Shown: positions 1 to 8,601, numbered from the stretch's first letter. The stretch: DNA of 34,041 nucleotides from Blastococcus capsensis (GCF_030165005.1 NZ_JASNNW010000019.1:1-34041); one strand, 5' to 3'. The notes: a model not told the origin generated them from the letters alone. Program-made: numbers and translations.

Positions 1-32
1 CGGAGCCGGCCCGGCGCTTTCTCGTTCAGGTG

Positions 33-725
33 TCAGTAGCCGGCTGCGGCGCAGGCTTCGCCCACGCGGGCGTCATCCTCGGTCAGCGCGGCGTCCAGGT
101 ACGAGGGGTCCTCGCCGGCGCTGATGGCATCCGCGGTCAGCTGCAGGTTGTCCGACATCAGCTGCACATCCTGGACGAACACCGGGTCCGAGGTGCTGGC
201 GGCCGCACCCTCGAGCGTGGTGCGCACGTCGGTGACGAGCAGCGCGTACTCCTCGGGCGTGGTGACGGTCGCCACGCCCGCGTCGAACTCGCCCAGGGCG
301 GGAGCAATGACCTCGCACGCCGCGAGCACGCCCGAGGGGTCCCCGGCCGGCTCATCGACCGGGGCCGTGGCCTGGGTCTCCGCCATCGCACCCGTCTCTG
401 CGGCCTCCTGGACCGCCGCGAAGATGAAGAAGGACGCCAGCAGGGCGAGGAGCGTAAAGACGATCGACAGGATCAGCCCGGCGATGGCCAGACCGCGGCC
501 GCCTTCGCGCCGCTTCTTGATCTGGCTCAGGCCGAGGGCGCTGAACAAGATGCCCAGCGGGCTGAACACGAAGGCGAAGATCAGGCCCAGGATCGCCATC
601 GTGTTGGTGCGCTGGGGAGTGGGCTCGAAGCCGGGGATGCCGTAGCCGTGGGCCGGCTGTCCCGACGGGTACTCGGTGGATTGGACCGGACCGGTCGCCG
701 GCTCGTAGGGCGTCTGCTGCGACAC
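33..725 (-). CDS. DUF4190 domain membrane protein
   Basis: A 230-residue protein of unknown function. It has a Pro/Gln/Gly-rich cytoplasmic-type N-terminus (about 1-40). A DUF4190-like pair of membrane helices (about 43-65 and 78-104) is joined by a short basic loop with SQIKKRREGGRG, typical of this family. A soluble, acidic, Ala/Thr-rich C-terminal domain (about 110-230) follows and is probably outside the cell; it contains two cysteines that could pair. The GTG at 725 was chosen because GGAGG lies 9 nt upstream (735-739) and the family-like sequence begins there; the open frame continues upstream to 1211 but that part looks non-coding. Family assignment is by motif; no function can be inferred from the neighbours. 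Confidence 0.85.
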   Translation of the reverse strand: MSQQTPYEPATGPVQSTEYPSGQPAHGYGIPGFEPTPQRTNTMAILGLIFAFVFSPLGILFSALGLSQIKKRREGGRGLAIAGLILSIVFTLLALLASFFIFAAVQEAAETGAMAETQATAPVDEPAGDPSGVLAACEVIAPALGEFDAGVATVTTPEEYALLVTDVRTTLEGAAASTSDPVFVQDVQLMSDNLQLTADAISAGEDPSYLDAALTEDDARVGEACAAAGY

Positions 726-1080
726 GTTGAGATTCCTCCGTGAGTGCGCCGGACCTCGTGGCCGGCGAGGGATGTCGTCGGGAATGTCGGCGACGCCAGC
801 GACGACGCGTCCCGAAACGGACCGATTCGCCAGATCCGTCACCCCACCCGTCCCGCCAATGTCATCAGACCCAGTGGCCACCCCTTCGGCGGCGACCCGC
901 GGGGCGGACGACTGACGCCATGGCCCTGAACCGAGCCGACCCGCTCCGGGCGGCGATGGCGCGTGACGGAGCCACCTGCAACTTGTCCGGGCGTCACTCC
1001 AGCGGTCCGCACTGGCACGCCATGGACTGGACGGACTGGCGTCCCGGAGTGGGCCGTACACCTCACCCGTCGCTGCTGGG

Positions 1081-1096
1081 CGTTCCCGCGGGAACG
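1081..1096. promoter_or_regulatory. Palindrome CGTTCCCGCGGGAACG, copy 1
   Basis: A perfect 16-bp inverted repeat with a central CG step, the style of a LacI/ROK-type dimer site. An identical copy begins 40 bp to the right. It sits about 360 bp upstream of the DUF4190 start and about 150 bp beyond the xylB stop, so the controlled gene is not obvious. Confidence 0.5.
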
Positions 1097-1120
1097 TCGT
1101 CGAGCCGCTCACCCCCACAG

Positions 1121-1136
1121 CGTTCCCGCGGGAACG
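1121..1136. promoter_or_regulatory. Palindrome CGTTCCCGCGGGAACG, copy 2
   Basis: Identical to the copy at 1081, and extended by one more pair (G1120/C1137) to an 18-bp perfect palindrome. The 40-bp centre-to-centre distance is close to four helical turns, which would put two dimers on nearly the same DNA face. Confidence 0.5.
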
Positions 1137-1247
1137 CGTCGGCGGCCCCACTGCCCCCGAGTGGGCCGCCACCAGCCAGCCGAGTCCGCGAACCAGTGGA
1201 CGCGAATTCATCGTGCTGCCGTAGTCGGCTCCCTCCGACCGATCCTC

Positions 1248-2666
1248 CTACTGGCCGTCGGTCCGGCCGCGCACCTCCGCGTAGCGCTCCCGGACGGCGG
1301 TCGCCGGCGGCCCGTCGAACTCGGCCAGCCCCGGCTGCGACCACTCCGGTGCGGCATCGGCGCCCGAGAGCACCCAGGCCGCCTGCCGGGCCGCGCCGTC
1401 GGCCACGTACTCGCCGGGCGGCGGCACCAGCACCGGCCGGCCGAAGATCCCCGGGGCCAGCTGCTGCACGGCCGGGGAGCGCGCCGCGCCGCCGATCAGC
1501 AGCACCCGCTCCACGGTCACGCCCTGGGCGACGACCGCCTCGATGCCGTCGGCCAGCCCGCAGAGCAACCCTTCGATCGCGGCCCGCGCCCAGTGCGCCG
1601 ATGTGGAGGTGCGCAGCGTGAGCCCGTGCACCGAGCCGGTGGCGTCGGGGAGGTTCGGCGTCCGCTCGCCCTCGAGGTAGGGGACGAGGACGAGCCCGTC
1701 CGCGCCCGAGGGCGCCGACAGCGCCAGCTCCGACAACGTCTCGTGGTCCACGCCGAGCAGCGCGGCCGCGGCGTCGAGCACCCGGGCGGCGTTCAGGGTG
1801 GCGACCAGCGGGAGGTGGTTGCCGGTGGCGTCGGCGAAGCCGGCGACGGTGCCGGTCACGTCGGCCACCGCGGTCGGGGTCACGGCCGACACCACGCCGG
1901 ACGTGCCGATGGAGACGACGACGTCACCGGGCCGTGCCGCCAGCCCCAGGGCAGCGGCCGCGTTGTCGCCGGTGCCGGGACCGAGGACGGCGCTGCTGCC
2001 GGCGAGCGCGCCGACCCGTTCGGCCGGTCCGGCCACCCGGGGGACGGCGGGCCGGCGCCCGCGCATGGCGCGCTCGAGCAGGTCGAGCCGGTACTCGCCG
2101 GTGCGGGCCGACCAGTAGGCGGTGCCGCTGGCGTCCCCGCGGTCGGTGACCAGCGTGCGCAGGTCACGGTCGGCGGACAGCCGCCAGGTCAGCCAGTCGT
2201 GGGGCAGGCACACCGCGGCGGTGCGGTCGGCGTTCGCCGGCTCGGCGTCGGCCAGCCAGCGCAGCTTGGTCGCGGTGAACGAGGCGACCGGCACCAGGCC
2301 CACGGCGTCGGCCCAGGCCCGGCGGCCCGCGGCCTCGTCGCCGTCGCCGAGCTCGCGGATCAGCTCGGCGGCGGCCGGCGCGGAGCGGACGTCGTTCCAC
2401 AGCAGCGCGTCGCGGACCACCTCGCCGCGCTCGTCGAGGCAGACCATGCCGTGCTGCTGGCCGCCGACGGCGACGGCGGCGACGTCGTCCAGCCCGCCGG
2501 CCTCGGCGGCCGCGGCGCGGAACGCCTCCTCCCAGGCATGGGGCGCGACCTCGGTGCCCGCGGGGTGCGGCGCGCGGCCGGAGCGGACGAGCTCGCCGGT
2601 GTCGGCGTCCCGGACCACCACCTTGCAGGCCTGGGTCGAGGTGTCGACGCCCGCCACGAGCGTCAT
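1248..2666 (-). CDS. xylB: Xylulokinase
   Basis: FGGY-family sugar kinase of 472 residues that phosphorylates D-xylulose with ATP in the cytoplasm, the second step of xylose use. The N-terminal phosphate-loop segment [10 protein letters not shown] (6-15), the substrate motif GGQQHGMV (68-75) and [12 protein letters not shown] with the catalytic Asp234 (E. coli XylB Asp233) are all present. The C-terminal [10 protein letters not shown] is the adenosine-site motif. Length fits the family. It diverges from the ROK regulator and xylA, the usual actinobacterial xyl layout. The ATG at 2666 overlaps the stop of a 27-codon upstream frame as ATGA, which could couple translation; no strong ribosome site lies directly before it. 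A related FGGY kinase of another pentulose is possible but the xylA neighbour argues for xylulose. Confidence 0.95.
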   Translation of the reverse strand: MTLVAGVDTSTQACKVVVRDADTGELVRSGRAPHPAGTEVAPHAWEEAFRAAAAEAGGLDDVAAVAVGGQQHGMVCLDERGEVVRDALLWNDVRSAPAAAELIRELGDGDEAAGRRAWADAVGLVPVASFTATKLRWLADAEPANADRTAAVCLPHDWLTWRLSADRDLRTLVTDRGDASGTAYWSARTGEYRLDLLERAMRGRRPAVPRVAGPAERVGALAGSSAVLGPGTGDNAAAALGLAARPGDVVVSIGTSGVVSAVTPTAVADVTGTVAGFADATGNHLPLVATLNAARVLDAAAALLGVDHETLSELALSAPSGADGLVLVPYLEGERTPNLPDATGSVHGLTLRTSTSAHWARAAIEGLLCGLADGIEAVVAQGVTVERVLLIGGAARSPAVQQLAPGIFGRPVLVPPPGEYVADGAARQAAWVLSGADAAPEWSQPGLAEFDGPPATAVRERYAEVRGRTDGQ

Positions 2667-2746
2667 CGGACCGGGCTCCGGTCCGGACGGGCGGGAACGC
2701 GGACGGGGCCGGCCGCGGGGAGGTGCGGCAGCGAGACGGGGGTCAT
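2663..2746 (-). CDS. Possible 27-codon leader ORF coupled to xylB
   Basis: A short frame starting at ATG 2746 encodes a Pro/Arg/Val-rich peptide ([15 protein letters not shown] at its start). Its TGA shares four bases (ATGA) with the xylB start. A weak AAGG sits about 10 nt before its ATG. The arrangement suggests a translated leader that feeds ribosomes into xylB. The peptide has no recognisable domain, and with such high GC a chance frame cannot be excluded. Confidence 0.35.
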   Translation of the reverse strand: MTPVSLPHLPAAGPVRVPARPDRSPVR

Positions 2747-2817
2747 GGGAAGGGGACCTTAGGCGGCCGGGCCGCGGGCTGCCCGGTCGAGGGCGCCGCG
2801 GGAGGGAGGGGCGGGTC

Positions 2818-2846
2818 TTGACCGCCGTCGTCCCCAGCCCTAATTT
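2818..2846 (+). promoter_or_regulatory. Promoter of the ROK regulator/xylA
   Basis: TTGACC at 2818-2823, a 17-bp spacer and TAATTT at 2841-2846 match the housekeeping sigma consensus well. Transcription should begin near 2852, giving a leader of about 40 nt with GAGGAGG before the ATG at 2894. Confidence 0.7.
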
Positions 2847-2865
2847 GTTGATGGAACCGACGAAT
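2843..2865. promoter_or_regulatory. Candidate ROK/XylR operator
   Basis: ATTTGTTG, 7 bp, CGACGAAT is an inverted repeat with 6 of 8 matching pairs. It overlaps the -10 box and predicted start point of the ROK promoter. The TTTGTT core resembles the half-sites of known xylose-repressor operators (GTTTGTT...AACAAAC). Position and half-site support autorepression; the binding protein is inferred. Confidence 0.5.
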
Positions 2866-2893
2866 GCCGTGGGACCCGCTCGAGGAGGTGGCG

Positions 2894-4171
2894 ATGGGCA
2901 CCGGACCGTCCCTGTACGACGACTCCTCCGAGCGGCGCGCCCCGGCCGACCAGGCCACCGTGCGGCGCACCAACCTCGGGCTGGTGCTGCGCCACCTGCG
3001 GGACTCCGGCCCCCGCTCCCGCGCGCGGATCGCCCAGGAGACCGGCCTGAACAAGGCGACGGTGTCCAGCCTCGTCGCCGAGCTGGCCGAACGGCGTCTG
3101 GTCAGCACCGGTGACGTCGACCGGGCCGGCTCGGTCGGCCGCCCCGGCCTGATCGTGCACCTGGACGGAGCCTGCGTCTGCGGCATCGGCGTGGAGCTCA
3201 ACGTCGACTACGCCGCCGCACTCGTCCTCGACCTGCGCGGCGAGGTGCTGTTCGAGCAGCGCCTGGCCCTCGACGTCCCCGCGCTCGGTGCCGAGCGCAC
3301 GCTGGATGCGGTGGCCGGCCTGGTCACCGACGCCGTCGCGGCGGTCGCCGGCCGGGGCGCCCGCCCCGCCGGCCTCACCGTGGCCGTCGCCGGCCTGGTG
3401 CGCAGCGTCGACGGCGTCGTGACCCTGGCGCCGAACATCGGCTGGCAGGACGTCGCCGTCCTGGACGGGTTGCGGGCGCGGCTGGACGTCGACTTCCCGA
3501 TCCGGGTGGAGAACGATGCCAACCTCTCCGCCATCGCCGAATGGGCCATGGGTTCCGAGGCGCGCACGCCCGACCTGGTCTACCTGACCGGCGAGGTCGG
3601 TGTCGGTGGCGGCGTGATCGTGGCCGGGCGGCTGCTGCGCGGCGCCGGCGGGCTCTCCGGCGAGGTGGGGCACACCTCCCTCGGCGACCCGGGCGCCGTC
3701 TGCGGGTGCGGCCGGCGCGGCTGCTGGGAGACCGTCGTCGGGCTGGCGGCCCTGCTGCGCGCCGCCGCCGACCCCGGGGACCCGGTGCACGACCCGGGCC
3801 GGGACCTGGAGACCCGGCTGGCCGAGGTGGCCCGCCGGGCCGAGGACGGCGACCTCCGCACGCTGGCCGCCCTGGAGCAGGTGGGCCGGTCGCTGGGCAC
3901 CGGCGCCGCCGTCCTGGTCAACCTGTTCAACCCCGGCGTGGTGATCCTCGGCGGCTACTTCGCCGTCCTGGGGCGGTTCCTCCTCGAGCCCCTGCTGGCC
4001 GAGCTCCAGGCCCGGGTGCTCGGGCCCGGGATCGCCGGCGCCCGCGTCGCCCTCTCGACCCTCGGCTTCACCGCCGCCGTCCGCGGCGGCGCCCACGTGG
4101 CCCTCGAATCGGTCTTCGACGACCCCACGCTGGTCCCGGTGCCGGACCTCGCGCCCGCGGGCGCCCGGTGA
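2894..4171 (+). CDS. ROK-family transcriptional regulator, probable xylose repressor
   Basis: A 425-residue ROK protein. A winged helix-turn-helix occupies about 26-90 ([19 protein letters not shown], then GRPG of the wing). The sugar-kinase-like ROK domain follows, with [13 protein letters not shown] and the [13 protein letters not shown]...SGEVGHTSL signature. The zinc-binding [10 protein letters not shown] segment is present. It probably binds xylose and releases DNA. ATG 2894 is preferred over ATG 2864 because GAGGAGG lies just before it and the earlier ATG falls inside the promoter/operator. It is divergent from xylB and 58 bp upstream of xylA on the same strand, so it is likely co-transcribed with xylA. 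Xylose as effector is inferred from position. Confidence 0.9.
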   Translation: MGTGPSLYDDSSERRAPADQATVRRTNLGLVLRHLRDSGPRSRARIAQETGLNKATVSSLVAELAERRLVSTGDVDRAGSVGRPGLIVHLDGACVCGIGVELNVDYAAALVLDLRGEVLFEQRLALDVPALGAERTLDAVAGLVTDAVAAVAGRGARPAGLTVAVAGLVRSVDGVVTLAPNIGWQDVAVLDGLRARLDVDFPIRVENDANLSAIAEWAMGSEARTPDLVYLTGEVGVGGGVIVAGRLLRGAGGLSGEVGHTSLGDPGAVCGCGRRGCWETVVGLAALLRAAADPGDPVHDPGRDLETRLAEVARRAEDGDLRTLAALEQVGRSLGTGAAVLVNLFNPGVVILGGYFAVLGRFLLEPLLAELQARVLGPGIAGARVALSTLGFTAAVRGGAHVALESVFDDPTLVPVPDLAPAGAR

Positions 4172-4229
4172 CCCCCGCCGTGCCCGAACGCAGTGTCCGC
4201 AATCGACCCCTCTGGACGGAGATCCCCGC

Positions 4230-5393
4230 ATGACCGACCGATTCACCCCCAGCAAGGACGACAAGTTCAGCTTCGGTCTCTGGACCGTGGGCTGGCAGGG
4301 CGTCGACGTCTTCGGCGGCCCGGTCCGCCCGCTGCTGGACCCGGTCGAGGCCGTCCACCGGCTGGCCGAGCTCGGCGCCGCCGCCGTCACCTTCCACGAC
4401 GACGACCTGGTGCCCGACGAGCCGACCCGCGAGGCCACCCTCGAGCGGTTCAAGAAGGCGCTCGCCGAGACCGGCGTCGGCGTCGAGATGGCGACCACCA
4501 ACCTGTTCGGCGCCCCGGTGTTCAAGGACGGCGGCTTCACCGCCAACGACCGCGCGGTCCGCCGGTACGCGATCGCGAAGGTGCTGCGCAACATCGACCT
4601 GGCCGCCGAGCTGGGCGCGAAGACGTACGTCCTGTGGGGCGGCCGCGAGGGTGCGGAGTCCGGCGGGACCAAGGACGTCGCCGCCGCGCTCGACCGGTAC
4701 AAGGAGGGCCTCGACGTCCTCTGCGCCTACGTGCGCGACAAGGGCTACGACATCCGGTTCGCCCTGGAGCCCAAGCCCAACGAGCCGCGCGGCGACATCC
4801 TGCTGCCCACCATCGGGCACGCGATCGCCTTCATCAACGAGCTGGAGGAGCCCGACCGCGTCGGCCTCAACCCCGAGGTCGGCCACGAGGAGATGGCCGG
4901 GCTGAACTTCGCCCACGGCATCGCCCAGGCGTTGTGGCACGACAAGCTCTTCCACGTCGACCTCAACGGCCAGCACGGCCCGCGCTTCGACCAGGACCTG
5001 CGCTTCGGCGCAGGCAACCTGCGTGGTGCGTTCTGGACCGTCGACACCCTGCTGGGTGCCGGCACCGGCAAGGCCTACGACGGCTACCTGCACTTCGACT
5101 ACAAGCCGCCGCGGACCGAGGACATGGACGGCGTCTGGGAGACCGCCCGTGCCTGCATGCGCAACTACCTGATCCTCAAGGAGAAGGCGCAGGCGTTCCG
5201 CGCCGACCCGGAGGTCGCCGAGGCCCTGGAGGCCGCCCGGGTCGCAGAGCTCGCCGTCCCGACCCTGGCCGAGGGCGAGAGCCTGGACGCGCTGCGCGAC
5301 GAAGCCCACGACCCGGAGGCCCTGGGTGCCCGCGGTCTGCAGTTCGAGCGGCTCGACCAGCTGGCCATGGAGCACCTGCTCGGCGTCCGCTGA
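4230..5393 (+). CDS. xylA: Xylose isomerase
   Basis: A 387-residue class I (actinobacterial, Streptomyces-like) xylose isomerase that interconverts D-xylose and D-xylulose in the cytoplasm using two divalent metals. All key residues are visible: His56 in TFHDDD, Glu180 and Lys182 in [15 protein letters not shown], Glu216 and His219 in NPEVGHE, Asp244, Asp254 and Asp256 in [19 protein letters not shown], and Asp290 in [11 protein letters not shown]. Length matches the short Streptomyces type. GGAG lies 8 nt before the ATG. It follows the ROK gene and ends at a hairpin shared with the converging cupredoxin operon. Together with xylB it feeds xylulose 5-phosphate to the pentose phosphate pathway. 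No xylose transporter is directly attached. Confidence 0.97.
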   Translation: MTDRFTPSKDDKFSFGLWTVGWQGVDVFGGPVRPLLDPVEAVHRLAELGAAAVTFHDDDLVPDEPTREATLERFKKALAETGVGVEMATTNLFGAPVFKDGGFTANDRAVRRYAIAKVLRNIDLAAELGAKTYVLWGGREGAESGGTKDVAAALDRYKEGLDVLCAYVRDKGYDIRFALEPKPNEPRGDILLPTIGHAIAFINELEEPDRVGLNPEVGHEEMAGLNFAHGIAQALWHDKLFHVDLNGQHGPRFDQDLRFGAGNLRGAFWTVDTLLGAGTGKAYDGYLHFDYKPPRTEDMDGVWETARACMRNYLILKEKAQAFRADPEVAEALEAARVAELAVPTLAEGESLDALRDEAHDPEALGARGLQFERLDQLAMEHLLGVR

Positions 5394-5398
5394 CCGGT

Positions 5399-5439
5399 AC
5401 CGGAGCGGGCGGGCGGGTTTCCGGCCCACCCGCTCCGGT
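5399..5439. terminator. Bidirectional hairpin between xylA and the cupredoxin operon
   Basis: Perfect 11-bp arms ACCGGAGCGGG (5399-5409) and CCCGCTCCGGT (5429-5439) with a 19-nt loop lie between convergent genes. The right arm touches the stop codon of the leftward gene. There is no long T run, as is common in actinobacteria. Confidence 0.7.
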
Positions 5440-5852
5440 CAGGCCGGGCGCCGCCGGGAGACGACGGCCAGTCCGGTGAGGACGACGGCCGCCGCCGCCT
5501 CGATCCAGAACGTCTCCCACCACAGCGGCGCCGCGGTCGACTCCACGAACCCGAACAGGCCCACGGTGGTGGACAGCAGCAGGGCCGCCAGCGTGCCGGC
5601 TGAAACCAGTGCGCCCAGGGCGGCCGCCCCGGCCAGCAGCCGCCGGGGCACTGCCAGCAGCAGGACCGCCAGACCCAACCCGGCGATCCCGTCGAGCAGG
5701 AACGCCGGCCCGATGACGTCGATCGTGCGGTAGCCGTCGACCCACAGCTCCAGGTGCAGCCAGCCCATCGCGGCCAGCAGGGCCGCCCCGGTGGCGCGCA
5801 GCCCCCAGGTGAGGGTCGACCGGGACCGTGCCGGTGCCGTGACGGCGGTCAT
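5439..5852 (-). CDS. Small four-helix membrane protein, function unknown
   Basis: A 137-residue protein with about four hydrophobic helices and charged ends, ending in SRRRPA. I do not recognise the family. ATG 5852 overlaps the TGA of the upstream cupredoxin gene by one base (TGATG), so translation is probably coupled; a GTG one codon earlier is the alternative. The tight link suggests it works with the cupredoxin at the membrane, for example in copper-dependent electron transfer or copper handling. That is inference from context only. Confidence 0.75.
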   Translation of the reverse strand: MTAVTAPARSRSTLTWGLRATGAALLAAMGWLHLELWVDGYRTIDVIGPAFLLDGIAGLGLAVLLLAVPRRLLAGAAALGALVSAGTLAALLLSTTVGLFGFVESTAAPLWWETFWIEAAAAVVLTGLAVVSRRRPA

Positions 5853-6364
5853 CACGCCACCTCGATGGTGATCTCCATGCCCATCGACCGGTGGTTGCCG
5901 ACGGAGCAGTAGACCACGTACGTACCCGGCTCGAGGTCGACCGTGAGCGTCTCCGACTGGCCCGGCTGGAGGATCTCCGTGGCGGCGACGTCCTCACCGT
6001 CGCGCTCGACGACGAAGTCGTGGCTGGCACCCCCCTCGTTGGCCACGGCGAACTCGTAGCTGCCGGCGGCGAAACTGTCCTCGCCGAGCTCGATGGCGAA
6101 GTCGACCAGCTGCGCCTCGACGGTCTCCGCCTCCTGCTGCCCGGCCGGCGCGGAGGACTGGGTCGCGGACTGGGCCGGGGGCTCGGCGGAGGACGGAGCC
6201 GAGGACTGCGACGGGCTGGACGGCGCTGCAGCGGCGCCGTCCATGTCGGCCTCGCTCCCGCCGCAGGCCGAGGTGACGGCGAGGACCCCGGCGAGGGTGA
6301 GAGCGGAGGCCGCCCCACGCATCCGCCCGGAGACGCGGGAACGGGAACGGGTCGAACGGGACAT
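5852..6364 (-). CDS. Cupredoxin-domain lipoprotein
   Basis: A 170-residue secreted, lipid-anchored blue-copper-type protein. A basic N-terminus and hydrophobic stretch end in the lipobox-like TSAC (Cys34). A Ser/Pro/Ala/Gln-rich linker (about 45-80) leads to a plastocyanin-like fold. The expected copper ligands are present: His115 in SHDF, and Cys153, His158 and Met163 in YCSVGNHRSMGM. ATG 6364 was chosen because GAGGAG lies 5 nt upstream; the GTG at 6370 abuts that site. It is the first gene of a two-gene unit with the small membrane protein. The electron partner is not encoded here, and no oxidase or copper pump gene is adjacent. Confidence 0.9.
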   Translation of the reverse strand: MSRSTRSRSRVSGRMRGAASALTLAGVLAVTSACGGSEADMDGAAAAPSSPSQSSAPSSAEPPAQSATQSSAPAGQQEAETVEAQLVDFAIELGEDSFAAGSYEFAVANEGGASHDFVVERDGEDVAATEILQPGQSETLTVDLEPGTYVVYCSVGNHRSMGMEITIEVA

Positions 6365-6417
6365 GCGCACTCCTCGGGTCGGCGGTGCCGTCCGCTGGGT
6401 TGCACACGGCGTCCGCG

Positions 6418-6449
6418 CGTCCCGGAGGAGGGGCGTCGCACCCGGGACG
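6418..6449. promoter_or_regulatory. Inverted repeat upstream of the cupredoxin gene
   Basis: Perfect 8-bp arms CGTCCCGG and CCGGGACG are separated by 16 bp, 54-85 bp upstream of the leftward cupredoxin start and 130 bp beyond the DoxX-like stop. It may be an operator, or a terminator of the upstream gene. Confidence 0.3.
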
Positions 6450-6579
6450 TCAACTCTTCGTCAGCGGGGGGCCATCCGGATGGGACGTGCTGCAGGCGCG
6501 GCCGACCAGCCGGGCGACGGACGCCGCCGCCGGCTGGTCGGCCTGGTGCACCTGCCGGGGGAGGAGCTCCCGGGCGGGA

Positions 6580-7083
6580 TCAGTCGCCGAGGCGCCGACG
6601 CGCCTTGGCGGCCCGCTTGTTCGCCTTGTCCAGGGTCTTCGCCGCCTTCCGCACCCGGCGCGGCTCGCGGTCGACGGTGCCGCGCACCAGCAGGCCGACG
6701 CCGATGCCGAGCAGCCAGCTGTCCTTGGCGATCGCCAGCCCCTGCTCGGTGGGGGCGAGGCTGCCTTCCTTCCGCATGCCCGGCGTCTTCAGGTAGAGGC
6801 CCAGCAGCCCGCCGGAGAAGGCGGTGAGCGCGGCACCCGCGACGGCGGTCGGCACGAACGGCGTCAGCAACGCGGCGCCGATGGCGATCTCCGCCGTCGA
6901 CAGCGCCTGTGCGAACTGCTTCGGCTCCATCTTCCCGAGGAACGGGTACGTGCCGGCGGCGAAGCCGTGCATGCCGGCGGCGGCCTGCTCGTCGGCGCCG
7001 CGCTTGCCGAGACCGCTGTTGAGGATGAACGCGCCGGCGGAGATGCGGGGCGCGATCTCGGACAGGGTGATGGGCAGGCCCAC
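6580..7083 (-). CDS. DoxX-like membrane protein
   Basis: A 167-residue protein with roughly four membrane-type segments (about 10-24, 60-80, 82-100 and 122-134) and a very basic C-terminal tail (about 139-166, rich in Arg/Lys). The pattern resembles the DoxX/DoxX-like family often found in actinobacteria. I infer the family from layout and the SEIAPRISAGAFILNSGLGK opening rather than a diagnostic motif. GTG 7083 has AGAGAGG 8 nt upstream; the longer upstream frame looks non-coding. It stands alone, divergent from the second ROK regulator. No function can be assigned. Confidence 0.75.
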   Translation of the reverse strand: MGLPITLSEIAPRISAGAFILNSGLGKRGADEQAAAGMHGFAAGTYPFLGKMEPKQFAQALSTAEIAIGAALLTPFVPTAVAGAALTAFSGGLLGLYLKTPGMRKEGSLAPTEQGLAIAKDSWLLGIGVGLLVRGTVDREPRRVRKAAKTLDKANKRAAKARRRLGD

Positions 7084-7246
7084 GGGGAACACCTCTCTGG
7101 TCGACGGAGTGCGTGCAGCGCTCGATCCGCGCACCTCCGAGCAGTGCCCCGTGCACCTGTGCCCAACCGTGCCGAGCCGAGGGGTGGTCTCCCCCCATCG
7201 GTCCACGTGCCCTGGGGCCAGGGTTCCGGCGTGTCACTATGACGGC

Positions 7247-8410
7247 GTGGCGTCCACCTCTGCCTCGGCCGGCGTGCTGCTGCGGCACGTGCGCACCGGC
7301 CGCGCGCGCAGTCGCGCCGACCTCGTGGCGCTGACTGGCGCGTCGCGGAACACGGTGAGTGCACGGGTGGACCAGCTGATCTCGGCGAACCTCCTGGAGG
7401 AGGGCGGCCGGGGCTGGAGCACCGGCGGCCGCCCCCCGACGCTGCTGCGGTTCAACAGCCGGGCCGGGTGCGTGCTGGCGGTCGACCTCGGGGTGACCAG
7501 TGTCGACGTCGCCGTCACCGACCTGTCCGCGCAGATCCTGGGCACCGTCGGTCATCCGATCGACATCGCCGACGGGCCCGCGCCGGTGCTGGCAGAGGTC
7601 GACCGGCTGGCCCAGCAGGTGCTGGCCGAGGTCGGGTTGACCCCTGCCGACGTGTGCGCGGTCGGCGTAGGGGTGCCCGGGCCGGTCGAGTTCTCGACCG
7701 GCCGTCCCTCCCATCCGCCGATCATGCCGGGCTGGCACGACTACCCGGTGCCCAGCGCCTTCGGGCGCTACGACTGCCCGGTCTACGTCGACAACGACGT
7801 GAACGTGATGGCGCTGGGCGAGATGGGCGTCGCCGGATCGGTGCAGGACGTCCTGGTCGTGAAGGTCGGCACCGGCATCGGCTGCGGGGTCATCGTCGAC
7901 GGCCGGGTCTACCGCGGCGCGCAGGGCAGCGCCGGCGACATCGGGCACATCCACGTCGCGCAGCCGGACGGGCGCACCGTCGCCTGCCGGTGCGGGCAGG
8001 ACAACTGCCTGGAGGCCATCGCGGGCGGGGGAGCGCTGCTGCGGGACGCCATCGCGGCGGGGCTGCCGGTCGCCACCGTGCGTGAGGTGGTGCGGCTGGC
8101 GGCGCAGGGCGACGGGGTCGCGCTCGGACTGGTCCGGGACGCGGGTCGCACGATCGGCACCGTGCTCGCCTCGCTGGTCAACTTCTTCAACCCGCACCGC
8201 ATCGTCATGACCGGCGGCGTCGCCCAGGCCGGCGTGCCGCTGCTCGCCGGCATCCGGGAGGCCGTCTACCGGCGGTCCATGCCGCTGGCCGCACGGGCCC
8301 TGGAGATCACCGTCAGCGAGGCTCCCGACCTGTCCGGACGCGTCGGTGCCGCGCTGATGGCCATCGAGGAATACCTCGACGAGGACTCCGTCCAGGCGCT
8401 CGCGCGCTAG
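7247..8410 (+). CDS. ROK-family transcriptional regulator
   Basis: A 387-residue ROK regulator. An N-terminal winged helix-turn-helix (about 5-70) contains SRADLVALTGASRNTVSARV and STGGRPP. The ROK domain shows VDNDVNVMALGE, the GTGIGCGVIV...QGSAGDIGHIHV signature and the zinc motif CRCGQDNCLE. No ribosome site precedes GTG 7247, but CACTAT (7235-7240) ends 6 nt before it, so a leaderless mRNA is likely. It lies directly before the ABC sugar importer operon on the same strand, with 273 bp between, and is the obvious candidate to control it. It differs from the xylose-locus ROK protein in its DNA-binding segment, so it should see another operator. Confidence 0.9.
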   Translation: MASTSASAGVLLRHVRTGRARSRADLVALTGASRNTVSARVDQLISANLLEEGGRGWSTGGRPPTLLRFNSRAGCVLAVDLGVTSVDVAVTDLSAQILGTVGHPIDIADGPAPVLAEVDRLAQQVLAEVGLTPADVCAVGVGVPGPVEFSTGRPSHPPIMPGWHDYPVPSAFGRYDCPVYVDNDVNVMALGEMGVAGSVQDVLVVKVGTGIGCGVIVDGRVYRGAQGSAGDIGHIHVAQPDGRTVACRCGQDNCLEAIAGGGALLRDAIAAGLPVATVREVVRLAAQGDGVALGLVRDAGRTIGTVLASLVNFFNPHRIVMTGGVAQAGVPLLAGIREAVYRRSMPLAARALEITVSEAPDLSGRVGAALMAIEEYLDEDSVQALAR

Positions 8411-8423
8411 CGCCGGCGCGAGC
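8398..8423 (+). terminator. Hairpin over the stop codon of the second ROK gene
   Basis: Perfect 8-bp arms GCTCGCGC (8398-8405) and GCGCGAGC (8416-8423) span the TAG stop. It is a plausible terminator separating the regulator from the ABC operon. Confidence 0.4.
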
Positions 8424-8469
8424 AGCGCCCCGTCGCGGCCCTCTCCGCCGCATCCCTGGCGCCGCCGAC

Positions 8470-8540
8470 ATGCGCGTGGTGGCGGTCATCAGGCGTCGGA
8501 ACGCGCCGGGATGCGCATGGTGGCGGTTATCAGCCGCCGG
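8470..8540. repeat. Tandem pair of imperfect 30-bp repeats
   Basis: The units at 8470-8499 and 8511-8540 match at 26 of 30 positions and repeat with a 41-bp period. Their shared core is TGGTGGCGGT followed by YATCAG. They lie 60-130 bp upstream of the ABC operon promoter. Confidence 0.7.
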
Positions 8541-8601
8541 TGCGCCGCGGGTGCCGGCAGCCATGGCGCAGGTATCGGTTCGGTAACCCCGCTGCACACC
8601 C

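Larger units (their letters stand above)
726..1247. other. Gene-free 522-bp stretch between xylB end and DUF4190 gene
   Basis: No convincing gene is seen on either strand; open frames here lack plausible starts and protein-like composition. It contains the leader of the leftward DUF4190 gene, and two identical palindromes listed separately. The words GAGTGGGCCG (about 1047 and 1158) also occur twice, flanking the palindrome pair. No clear hairpin terminator for xylB was found. Confidence 0.6.

Noticed and set aside
839..1066. 75-residue leftward frame in the 726-1247 gap
   Set aside because: Pro/Gly/Arg/Val-rich with no ribosome site and no protein-like pattern.
963..2762. 599-residue open frame on the + strand across xylB
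   Set aside because: It is antisense to a clear xylulokinase, has Gly/Arg/Pro-rich composition typical of GC-rich shadow frames and no domain.
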